A DNA stretch of 64,000 nucleotides, taken from NCBI GenBank assembly GCA_903875425.1, contig CAIQWC010000017.1:1-64000 (forward strand), in the 5' to 3' direction. The stretch is from an uncultured Actinomycetes bacterium (GTDB taxonomy: Bacteria > Actinomycetota > Acidimicrobiia > Acidimicrobiales > RAAP-2). The translations under genes and the position numbers were made by a program. A model generated the notes under the pieces. It did not search any database. It had not been told where the DNA came from and saw only the letters and a program-made list of their open reading frames with translations. Of this stretch, positions 1 through 7,594 are shown piece after piece. Each line of letters opens with the position of its first letter. The stretch's first letter is position 1.

Positions 1-823
1 CTTCCACAACGAGGCCGAGTTCTCGATACGTTGCTACGAGAGCAGCAATAGTTTCTTCTTCACTCACGAGGGCGATCTCGAGACCGAGGTCACGCGCGAT
101 ATCTAGCGTGATCGCATCAACCTCGATGCCCCCGGCACAACCATCGGCGATGGTGTTTTCTAAAGCAGGGATCCCGTCGCCTCGAAGCAAACTTGCGAAC
201 GCCGCATTCTGTTTAACCTGAACACCCAGGGCTACGGCCTGGCTGTCGCGAAGAGCAAGTCCACTCCCACTGAGTAATCCACCCCCACCGACCGCAACCA
301 TGAAGGTGCCAAGCTCAGGTAACTGAGCCAGCGTTTCTTCGGCAGCTGTCGCTTGTCCAGCGATAACCCATGCGTTGTTGTAAGGCGAGATAAATCGCTT
401 TCTTCGCTGAGCGGCAAGGTCGAGGGCGAAAACTTCCGCCTCGTCGTAGGTCGTGCCATGCAAGATCAGCTCGATGGGATAGCTACGAAGTTTTTCGACT
501 TTGGCCGGTGACGCTGTCGTAGGCACGACGATGGTGGCAGGAATATCAAAGTACTGCGACGCATAGGCAATACCTAAGCCATGGTTTCCGGCCGAGCATG
601 CTACGACTGATTCAGAATTTCCGTGATGGGCGAGATGACCCAGCGCGCTCAGGGCGCCTCGAACCTTAAACGAGCCCGTAGGTTGTTCATCATCACGTTT
701 GAGCCACATCTCAACGCCGGCAATCGTCACGTGTTGGAGCGCTGTTGGCGTGATAACGCTTCGAACGATTTCTGAGGCCTCGGCCAATTCATCAGGGCTA
801 GGTACTCGGCTTTCAGGGTTCAT
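1..823 (-). CDS. Threonine/serine dehydratase, PLP-dependent (3' end outside window)
   Basis: About 274 residues from an ATG at 823 are visible; the C-terminus runs off the left edge. The fold-type II PLP motif S-F-K-V-R-G-A (the Lys that binds PLP) lies about 50 residues in. The A-G-N-H-G-L-G substrate loop and the glycine-rich V-G-G-G-G-L phosphate-binding loop follow in the order usual for threonine dehydratases. Such enzymes deaminate threonine or serine to 2-oxobutyrate or pyruvate. The missing end would show whether an ACT-type regulatory domain is present, so biosynthetic IlvA and catabolic TdcB types cannot be separated. It is divergent from the MFS gene at 867, with only 43 bp between. 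Confidence 0.85.
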   Translation of the reverse strand, partial: MNPESRVPSPDELAEASEIVRSVITPTALQHVTIAGVEMWLKRDDEQPTGSFKVRGALSALGHLAHHGNSESVVACSAGNHGLGIAYASQYFDIPATIVVPTTASPAKVEKLRSYPIELILHGTTYDEAEVFALDLAAQRRKRFISPYNNAWVIAGQATAAEETLAQLPELGTFMVAVGGGGLLSGSGLALRDSQAVALGVQVKQNAAFASLLRGDGIPALENTIADGCAGGIEVDAITLDIARDLGLEIALVSEEETIAALVATYRELGLVVE

Positions 824-866
824 ATCTTCAACGGTACTCAAGGCCACTAAGCACTAGCGTCGGCAT

Positions 867-2072
867 GTGTCCAAAGTGAACGAAACAGCCCAGCAGCCAG
901 GCTCGGACGACCGCTTTGTGAATCGTCTAGCCATCGTAACCTTTCTCGAATGGGTGGGCGCTGGCGCAATTCTTCCCTTACTCCCCATCTTTCTTACTCA
1001 CCACGGCGCGAGCGCAGGCATGGTCGGGCTCACTATGGCTGCGTTCTTTTTGGCGTCGCTGTGCGTGCAATACCCTGCGGGTCGTCTCGCTGATCAATAT
1101 GGAAGACGACCCGTCCTCATCGCTGGCCTGATCTTGTTTGCTGTCTCGTCGGCACTGTTCTTGTTGCCGCTTAACACGATTGGCTTCCTGATATTGCGCT
1201 TTATTCAAGGTGCCGCAACGGGCGCCAGTGAAGTAGCCGCTCTCGCTCTCGTTTCATCAGCTGTGCCCGATGAGCGACGAGGCCGAGCCATGAGCAAGAT
1301 CTACTCAGCGCAATTTACCGGGACCTCGATCGGACCGGTCTGCGGTGCACTCGTTGGCGTTGCTCAGATGGGCTTGCTGTTCACCGCAACTGCCATCTTG
1401 TGCATTGTTGCTGCGATTCCCGTGATTAGAAGTCAGATAATCAAAAGTCAGGACCGCCATCACTTTCGCGAAGGCCCCCTTCCTGTCATCAGCATCGACG
1501 CGGCCATCGTTGGGGCGCTATGCATTGCCGTAGCTTTTGGTCTCCTAATTGGCGTCTACGAATCAACATGGACGCTCTTGATGGACACTCGTCACGCTAC
1601 CCAATTACAGATCGCGCTCACGTGGACCGTATTTTCCTTGCCCTATATATTCTTGGTTCGAGTCGGCGGATGGCTTTCGGGGCGATTTGATCGACGCACA
1701 ATGGCAATTGGTGGCTTGGCGATTGGTTTGTTATTCCTCGCGCTGTGGCCACACATTTCATCGATTGTGGTGATCATTGCATTGTGTCCTATTGAGCCAT
1801 TCGGGTCTTCCATGATGCTGCCCTCGGTACAAGGCCTGCTGACGCAGAATCGAACACCGTCAGAGCTGGGCCGCATCCAAGGTCTCTACGCCACCGCGAA
1901 TACCGCGGCCATCGCGCTGAGCGCATCGGTATCGGGCTGGCTCTTTCAAATCGGTCATGCTCTTCCATACTCAATTGCAGCCGGTCTTGGGGCAGGTCTC
2001 CTCGTAGCGGCCGGTATCTCTTGGCGCTCCACGCCGGGTCGCGTAAACGTCTCACCTTTAGCCGAGCCTTGA
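867..2072 (+). CDS. MFS transporter (drug/metabolite efflux-like, 12 TM)
   Basis: 401 residues with about 12 hydrophobic segments. The loop after TM2 carries the MFS signature G-R-L-A-D-Q-Y-G-R-R (about residues 72-81), and the second half has a related loop (G-R-F-D-R-R). This is typical of DHA1-type major facilitators in the cytoplasmic membrane that exchange a small solute for protons. The start is GTG; an ATG two bases upstream is out of frame and closes after four codons. No clear Shine-Dalgarno is visible. The substrate cannot be told from sequence. Confidence 0.85.
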   Translation: MSKVNETAQQPGSDDRFVNRLAIVTFLEWVGAGAILPLLPIFLTHHGASAGMVGLTMAAFFLASLCVQYPAGRLADQYGRRPVLIAGLILFAVSSALFLLPLNTIGFLILRFIQGAATGASEVAALALVSSAVPDERRGRAMSKIYSAQFTGTSIGPVCGALVGVAQMGLLFTATAILCIVAAIPVIRSQIIKSQDRHHFREGPLPVISIDAAIVGALCIAVAFGLLIGVYESTWTLLMDTRHATQLQIALTWTVFSLPYIFLVRVGGWLSGRFDRRTMAIGGLAIGLLFLALWPHISSIVVIIALCPIEPFGSSMMLPSVQGLLTQNRTPSELGRIQGLYATANTAAIALSASVSGWLFQIGHALPYSIAAGLGAGLLVAAGISWRSTPGRVNVSPLAEP

Positions 2073-2231
2073 GGTTCTCACCAAGATCCACCACGTTTCG
2101 GCAAATGCGATAGAAACTAACGGTATTGAGTCGTTGGAGGCGGCTTAATGCCAGCGGGTTCAGACCCCGTTCACAGCGTGGTGAGCGCCCCGGGATGAGC
2201 CGATGAGCTGAACTACTACCTAGGAGGAACA
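2073..2231 (+). promoter_or_regulatory. Leader of the nucleobase permease with possible RNA structure
   Basis: This 159-bp gap upstream of the permease holds several short complementary segments: AACG/CGTT around 2130, GGG-TTCAGA-CCC near 2156-2167, and GTTCA (2169-2173) facing TGAAC (2209-2213), which would close a roughly 35-nt arm just upstream of the strong AGGAGG at 2222-2227. That layout could control translation. The piece TTAATGCCAGCG resembles the 3' arm of TPP riboswitches, but no CUGAGA element is present, so I do not call that class. Promoter elements are not clear. Confidence 0.3.
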
Positions 2232-3734
2232 GTGACCGCGACCCTTGAACCCAATTCCGGGTTTCCCGACGCCGATAAGGCATTCCACGTCGAACAGCAC
2301 GGAGTCGACTTCATCCCCGAGTCCGAACGTTGGGCTAAGCCCCGCGACATCGCCTCGATGTGGGGTGGGGCGAGCCTAAACATTGAATACCTTGTTTACG
2401 GCGCCATTCTCATGGGCTTCGGCTTTAACTTCTGGCAAGCACTCAGCCTCATCGTGATTGGAAACTTGTCATGGTTCCTCGTTGGCCTCGCTTCCCTGCA
2501 AGGTCCTCAGACAGGTACCACTGTCTTTGGTTCAAACCGAGCAGCTTTTGGCCCCAACGGATCCAAAGTGCCGGCATTCTTCAACTGGCTGACTCAGGTT
2601 GGATTCGAAATTGAAGGATTAATCTTGATTGTCGGAGCCGCCCTCGTACTCCTCAATAAAGCGGGCGTCCACAGCAGTGTTGGCTTAAAGATTGTCTTGA
2701 TCATTGTGGCCGTATCCATCCAGGCTGTCTTGCCTTTCTTTGGACACGCAACGATGGCCAAGGTGTTGAAGGCACTCATTATCCCCTTCCTGGTGATTTT
2801 CATTGTCCTCTTTATTTTCACCGCCCTGCATGCTCACCCTGGCATTAAGGCTCAGCCCTACGTTGACTGGCAGTTATGGACAGCCGGTCTCGCTTTTTCC
2901 ATCACCCTTTCGGGACTGGGTTGGACGGAATGTGGTAACGACTACAGCCGCTACCTCGACGTCGCGGTGGATAAGAAGAAAGTGGTCGGATGGCTCTTCC
3001 TCGGAACAGCAGTTCCGGAAATGATCATGATGACCTTAGGCGCTTTGGTCTTCACCTTCATCGGTAGCGTTTCCGTTTGGAACGGATCGAATCCCTTCGA
3101 AGCCTTCCAAGCGCAGCACGCGATTCCGAGTTGGTTCGTCGTTATCTTCATGCTCTTCGTGATTGTGCAGCTCTTCGGCATCAACTCCCTCGACCTCTAC
3201 TCCTCTGGCGTCACGCTTCAAGCCTTGGGGTTCAAACTCAAGCGCTACCAAGCGGTAGTGCTCGACAGCATTATTTGTATGGCGATCACCTTCTACGCAG
3301 TCTTCAACTCGAGCTTTAGCATCTACATGAAGGATTTCGTAGACCTCGTCATTATTTGGATCGCTCCCTGGGTTGCGATCTACCTCGTTGACTGGGTGCT
3401 GCGTAAGTACCGGTATGTTCCGGCAGAACTTCAAAAGACGGATAGGACCAGTATCTACTGGAGCGCCGGCGGTTGGAACTGGGCTGCCGTTATCTCCTTA
3501 GGCCTTGGTATGGTCGCCGCAATTTCCGCTCTCAACACCACGTTCCGTGTTCCCAGTTGGGTTAACCCCATTACGGTTTCGACCGGCAACTACTGGACCG
3601 GAGCCAGCCTGTCGGGGGCAGACTTCAGCGTCTTCATGGGCATGGGTGTTGGCGCGATCGCGTACCTGATCTTGGGAACCGCATCGGTTCGCCGCCAGGT
3701 CGCTAAGCAGAACGAATTACTCGGCACCAACTAA
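2232..3734 (+). CDS. NCS1-family nucleobase permease (probably cytosine)
   Basis: 500 residues with about 12 membrane segments. The early W-x-x-P-R-D-I-A-S-M-W-x-G-A-S-L-N region matches the first transmembrane segment of NCS1 transporters (cytosine, purines, uracil, allantoin, hydroxymethylpyrimidine). Later stretches such as G-W-T-E-C-G-N-D-Y-S-R-Y-L fit the same family. The GTG start at 2232 is set by AGGAGG five bases upstream. The genes that follow (a phosphoribosyltransferase, a yeast-type cytosine deaminase and upp) make cytosine the most likely substrate: import, deamination to uracil, conversion to UMP. Purines or hydroxymethylpyrimidine remain possible. A strong terminator follows directly. 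Confidence 0.82.
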   Translation: MTATLEPNSGFPDADKAFHVEQHGVDFIPESERWAKPRDIASMWGGASLNIEYLVYGAILMGFGFNFWQALSLIVIGNLSWFLVGLASLQGPQTGTTVFGSNRAAFGPNGSKVPAFFNWLTQVGFEIEGLILIVGAALVLLNKAGVHSSVGLKIVLIIVAVSIQAVLPFFGHATMAKVLKALIIPFLVIFIVLFIFTALHAHPGIKAQPYVDWQLWTAGLAFSITLSGLGWTECGNDYSRYLDVAVDKKKVVGWLFLGTAVPEMIMMTLGALVFTFIGSVSVWNGSNPFEAFQAQHAIPSWFVVIFMLFVIVQLFGINSLDLYSSGVTLQALGFKLKRYQAVVLDSIICMAITFYAVFNSSFSIYMKDFVDLVIIWIAPWVAIYLVDWVLRKYRYVPAELQKTDRTSIYWSAGGWNWAAVISLGLGMVAAISALNTTFRVPSWVNPITVSTGNYWTGASLSGADFSVFMGMGVGAIAYLILGTASVRRQVAKQNELLGTN

Positions 3735-3747
3735 CAGGAACTGGCAA

Positions 3748-3782
3748 ACGAGGGCGGGGTCTTCGGACTCCGCCCTCGTTTC
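3748..3782 (+). terminator. Rho-independent terminator after the permease
   Basis: A 14-bp stem (one G-T pair) closes on a TTCG tetraloop at 3762-3765 and is followed by TTT. It starts 13 bases after the permease stop. The stem is strong and GC-rich, and the UUCG-type loop is especially stable. It separates the permease from the convergent phosphoribosyltransferase gene. Confidence 0.9.
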
Positions 3783-3915
3783 CTATCGACCATGGCGCCA
3801 TCGTTGCGGCGACGACCCTTTCCCTTGCTATCAAACACAGGCAGGCACCCTATTCCCCTATGGATGTTGAAACCATCGCCGAGGGACTAGGTCTCGAGTC
3901 ACGGGAGCGCCCGAG

Positions 3916-4518
3916 TTAACCCCAATCTTCGATCAGGCTTCCGTCGCCTTCGCGGTGGAAGAGTGGCATACTCCCTAGTGAGTGGACAAGTTCCGCGTCC
4001 TCGCCCAGTGATGCTTTCCAAGCCGAACCTTCCGTAACTAAGCAGCCCAGGGCGACGGGCTCTCCACCAACTTTTCGAACCAACTTCAGGGCCGCCACGA
4101 TTGACCCACCCGTCGAGATCACGTCATCCACAATGGCCACACGCTTACCCTTTACGGCAGCGATGCGAGCTCGGTCAAAGAGGAGTCGTTGGTTCGCGTC
4201 AGTCGTGATGGATTTTACCGTCTCCCATTCGCCGTCCGCTAAGTGAATCTTTTGTGTCTTATGCAAAATCACGTAGTCATCCAAGTTGAGGGCGCGCGTG
4301 GTTTCAATAGCGAGGGGGATACCCATCGTGGCTACCGAGACAATGATGTCGATCTTGAGGTCGCTCAACTGCATGGCTAATTCTTCCCCAGCGATTCTTG
4401 CGAAGGATACGCCGTGATCCACGGTAATCAGTAATGCAATAGTGAGCGCCTCCGAGAGGTCGACCACGGGCAAGGTGAGGGTCTGTGACCCGACCTGGGT
4501 GACGTAGGTATTGTTCAT
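3916..4518 (-). CDS. Phosphoribosyltransferase (purine/pyrimidine PRTase type)
   Basis: 200 residues from ATG 4518; AGGAG eight bases upstream decides this start over a longer reading. The PRPP-binding motif V-A-I-V-D-D-V-I-S-T-G-G-S lies near residue 125, with the hydrophobic strand before two acidic residues as in type I PRTases. Family members join a nucleobase to PRPP to form a nucleotide in the cytosol. Overall shape resembles adenine/xanthine PRTases, and a regulatory role cannot be excluded. Only 37 bp separate it from the divergent cytosine deaminase, so the two promoters must overlap each other or the coding regions. Confidence 0.82.
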   Translation of the reverse strand: MNNTYVTQVGSQTLTLPVVDLSEALTIALLITVDHGVSFARIAGEELAMQLSDLKIDIIVSVATMGIPLAIETTRALNLDDYVILHKTQKIHLADGEWETVKSITTDANQRLLFDRARIAAVKGKRVAIVDDVISTGGSIVAALKLVRKVGGEPVALGCLVTEGSAWKASLGEDAELVHSLGSMPLFHREGDGSLIEDWG

Positions 4519-4555
4519 CGGTAGTACTCCTGAACCACTCGAAGGGAAGGCAGCG

Positions 4556-5026
4556 ATGCCCAGCAACTATGAGGCGCTTGACCTCGATCTCGCTCGCACC
4601 ATGCTACGCACCGCGCTAGAGGAGGCCCACATGGGTCTCGCCGAGGGGGGTATCCCTATTGGCGCAGCGCTCTACCACCGGAACGGAACGCTGCTCGGGG
4701 CCGGACATAACCGCCGAATTCAGGAACAAGACGCATCGATCCACGCTGAAACCGATGCATTTCGTAAAGCTGGCCGTCGTCGTGACTACCCCGAGACGGT
4801 TATGGTCACCACTCTGTCGCCCTGTTGGTACTGCTCAGGATTAGTGCGCCAGTTCAACATAGGTTGTGTGGTAATTGGTGAAGCGACCACCTTCCATGGT
4901 GGTCACGACTGGCTACAAGAACTCGGCGTTGAAGTCATTATTCTCGACGATCCCGAGTGCACGGAACTTCTCGCCACTTTCATCGCCGACCACCTTGATC
5001 TATGGAACGAAGATATCGGCTGCTAA
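4556..5026 (+). CDS. Cytosine deaminase, yeast Fcy1 type (CDA superfamily)
   Basis: 156 residues from ATG 4556, preceded by a purine-rich GAAGGGAAGG. The zinc site is H-A-E plus S-P-C-W-Y-C, as in the cytidine deaminase fold. Family features known from yeast cytosine deaminase are recognisable: E-G-G-(I/V)-P-I-G near residue 30, L-G-x-G-H-N-x-R, T-T-L-S-P-C, and a C-terminal W-x-E-D-I-G. It should convert cytosine to uracil, feeding upp. This is the small single-domain type, not the large amidohydrolase CodA of E. coli. Its stop interlocks with that of upp in a 4-nt CTAA. Confidence 0.88.
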   Translation: MPSNYEALDLDLARTMLRTALEEAHMGLAEGGIPIGAALYHRNGTLLGAGHNRRIQEQDASIHAETDAFRKAGRRRDYPETVMVTTLSPCWYCSGLVRQFNIGCVVIGEATTFHGGHDWLQELGVEVIILDDPECTELLATFIADHLDLWNEDIGC

Positions 5027-5664
5027 CTACGTTGCGGACCAAAGAGTCGGTCGCCCGCATCGCCAAGACCCGGCACCATGTAACCATGCTCATTGAGTTC
5101 CTCATCAAGGGCCCCCACGAAAACTCGAACATCGGGGTGTGCGTCGTAGACCGCTTGCGCTCCCGGGATAGAAGCGATCAGACAGATCGCGCGAATCTTC
5201 GATGCGCCTCGTTCCTTAACCATCTCAATGGCCTTCAGGAGCGAACCGCCCGTTGCCAGCATGGGATCGCAGATTGCCACGGTCATACCTGAGAGATCAT
5301 CGGGAAGACCGTCTACGTAGACGGCGGGTAACAAGGTTGCTTCATCGCGACGCAGGCCCACGAGACACAAGCGAGTGAGAGGCAGCAGATCCTGAAGAGC
5401 TGGAATCAGGGCAAGGCCAGCTCGTAAAATAGGAACCAAGACAACTTCCTCAGCAACCGCTTGCGCACTCCTGTCTTCGGCAACCGGAGTCACCACTGGT
5501 GAGGAGATCAGGCGAAGATCAGCAAAGGCCTCGTACCCAAGCATGCGCGAGATCCGAGCACTGAGCGCCACAAAGCCGTGCTGGTCTGTCTGTATGTCTC
5601 GTAATTGCGCCACGTAGTGGGCAACGAGCGGATGATCTGAAACAGTGAGATTCGGAATCGGCAC
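5023..5664 (-). CDS. upp: Uracil phosphoribosyltransferase
   Basis: 213 residues from GTG 5664, close to the usual 208 or so. The PRPP motif reads V-A-I-C-D-P-M-L-A-T-G-G-S near residue 130, where the D-P form is characteristic of Upp. The uracil-binding end Y-M-V-P-G-L-G-D-A-G-D-R-L-F-G is intact. It converts uracil and PRPP to UMP, completing the cytosine salvage route encoded here. The reading frame is open further upstream, but residues before V-P-I-P-N-L do not look like Upp, so the longer start is not used. No strong ribosome site is visible before the GTG. Confidence 0.92.
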   Translation of the reverse strand: MPIPNLTVSDHPLVAHYVAQLRDIQTDQHGFVALSARISRMLGYEAFADLRLISSPVVTPVAEDRSAQAVAEEVVLVPILRAGLALIPALQDLLPLTRLCLVGLRRDEATLLPAVYVDGLPDDLSGMTVAICDPMLATGGSLLKAIEMVKERGASKIRAICLIASIPGAQAVYDAHPDVRVFVGALDEELNEHGYMVPGLGDAGDRLFGPQRS

Positions 5665-5758
5665 GAGGCCAAGACTAACCCCGGCGACGCTTCGCCGTAT
5701 GTCCCTAGAATGACCCTGTGCCCGTCTCGTCGATGCCGTCCATTCCGGACCTGTTCTA

Positions 5759-7594
5759 GTGCGCGCCACTACCGAACAAGACCGCTCACCCTCTCCCCTT
5801 TTTCCCCTTAGTACCAACGCCCGCTACCGCCGACCAAATGCCACCGTCGATCCCGATACATCAAAGAAGTGGTGGCGTCGTTTTATCCCTATCGTGGCCA
5901 CGCGACGCATTCCCTTCATCGCCGCGCTGGTGTTCTCGGCAATCTCTCTTGTTCTCCAAGTTACGATCCCCAATTTGCTTAATCAGGCGATTGACAAGTC
6001 CATCGTCACCACCTCGATACCGCTCTCGCACTACGTGACCGAAATTATCTGGATAGCGCTCGCAGCAGGCATCGTCGGTTACTTCTCTCGATGGTTACTC
6101 TTTCGAACGGCCTACGATTTCGAATTCGACATTCGTAATTTGCTCTTCGAACACATGTCGCTACTCTCCTTCTCCTTCTACGATCAAGCGCAAACTGGTC
6201 AATTAATCTCACGAGCTAACGCCGATATTCGCTCGATTCAGCTCTATACGACCTTTGCGCCCTTGATTTTGGTTCAATGTGCAGTCGCTCTCGTGGCCTT
6301 TGGTTTCATGCTCTCCATTTCTGTACCCTTGGCCCTGATTGCCATGGTGACCATGCCCCTGCTGTTCTGGATCGGCGTTCGTATGCGTAAAGTCATGTTC
6401 CCCATCTCTTGGGTCATCCAAGCCCGCCTCGCCGACGTGGCCACGACCGTCGACGAGAGTGTCAATGGCATTCGAGTCATCAAGTCTTTCGCTCGAGAAG
6501 ATCACCAAATCAACACTCTGGCTGACGCCTCGGACAAGCTGGCCTGGAGTTACACCAAAGATGCCGACATCCGAGCCCGCTTTACACCAGCAATTCAGAA
6601 CCTTCCGCAACTAAGCCTTGTTTTGGTCTTAATTTTCGGCGGGATTATGGTGATCCATGGACACTTAGGTATTGGTGCCATCTTGGCGTTTAACGCCTAC
6701 CTCATGATCTTGCAAGCCCCCTTTATGATGCTCGGCATGCTCGTCATGATGGGGCAACGCGCTGCCGCTTCTGCGGATCGAATCTTCGAAATTTTAGATG
6801 TTGAAGCCGAGATCACCGATAAGCCTGGAGCCATAGATCTCGATATAGAGCGAGGCAGCGTCGCCTTTGACAAGGTCACCTTTGCCTACGGAGAAGGTCC
6901 CAACGTACTGAACAATTTCTCCCTATCCATCAACTCTGGAGAGACGGTCGCGCTTGTCGGACGCACTGGTTCGGGTAAATCGACAGCCGCCAAACTCTTA
7001 ATGCGTTTCTATGATCCTCAATCAGGGAGTATCAGCATCGATGGTCATGATCTCTGTGACCTGAGCGTTGCGTCGGTAAGAAATCAAGTTGGTATTGTCC
7101 TCGATGAGCCTTTTTTATTCTCCGCATCCATCGCTGACAACATCGCCTATGGAAAGCCAGACGCAAGCCGCGAATCCATAGAAGCGGCAGCGATAGCGGC
7201 TCACGCCGCTGAGTTCATTGCTCATCTCCCTCAGGGCTACGACACCGTCGTAGGCGAGCGTGGCTATACCCTTTCGGGTGGACAGCGCCAGAGAATTGCC
7301 ATTGCTCGCACCCTACTCCTTAATCCACCTCTCCTCATCCTCGATGATGCGACCAGCGCTGTTGATGTTCACGTGGAACAGTCCATTCACCGAGCACTCC
7401 ACGACTTACTGAGTGGCCGAAGCACCCTCATCATCGCGCACCGACTCTCAACCATCTCGCTGGCTGACCGCGTCGCCCTGATCCGTGACGGAACCGTCGT
7501 AGCAACAGGAACTCACGATGCACTCATGGCCCACAATGACGAGTATCGAGCGGTGTTGGCCACCATTGCATCCCCCGAAGAAGAGCGCATCTAG
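5759..7594 (+). CDS. ABC exporter subunit with degenerate ATPase site (heterodimer partner 1)
   Basis: 611 residues: six TM segments (about 30-330) followed by a nucleotide-binding domain. Walker A is G-R-T-G-S-G-K-S-T (about 400), the signature is a canonical L-S-G-G-Q (about 503), and the H-loop is A-H-R-L. The residue after the Walker B Asp is Asp rather than the catalytic Glu (I-L-D-D-A-T-S), and the Q-loop reads V-L-D-E-P instead of P-Q-E-P. These are hallmarks of the degenerate half of heterodimeric exporters. The next gene supplies the complementary half. GTG start; the genes overlap by 1 nt (TAGTG), so translation is probably coupled. Confidence 0.9.
   Translation: MRATTEQDRSPSPLFPLSTNARYRRPNATVDPDTSKKWWRRFIPIVATRRIPFIAALVFSAISLVLQVTIPNLLNQAIDKSIVTTSIPLSHYVTEIIWIALAAGIVGYFSRWLLFRTAYDFEFDIRNLLFEHMSLLSFSFYDQAQTGQLISRANADIRSIQLYTTFAPLILVQCAVALVAFGFMLSISVPLALIAMVTMPLLFWIGVRMRKVMFPISWVIQARLADVATTVDESVNGIRVIKSFAREDHQINTLADASDKLAWSYTKDADIRARFTPAIQNLPQLSLVLVLIFGGIMVIHGHLGIGAILAFNAYLMILQAPFMMLGMLVMMGQRAAASADRIFEILDVEAEITDKPGAIDLDIERGSVAFDKVTFAYGEGPNVLNNFSLSINSGETVALVGRTGSGKSTAAKLLMRFYDPQSGSISIDGHDLCDLSVASVRNQVGIVLDEPFLFSASIADNIAYGKPDASRESIEAAAIAAHAAEFIAHLPQGYDTVVGERGYTLSGGQRQRIAIARTLLLNPPLLILDDATSAVDVHVEQSIHRALHDLLSGRSTLIIAHRLSTISLADRVALIRDGTVVATGTHDALMAHNDEYRAVLATIASPEEERI

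Noticed and set aside
2140-2165. TPP riboswitch
   Set aside because: Only a TAATGCCAGCG-like piece matches; the CUGAGA core and the pairing around it are missing.
3779-3919. Open plus-strand frame ending at 3919, with codons that look fairly natural near its end (M-D-V-E-T-I-A-E-G-L-G-L)
   Set aside because: No usable start with ribosome site except an ATG giving 19 residues, and the frame begins inside a terminator. It may be a remnant, but I cannot support a gene.
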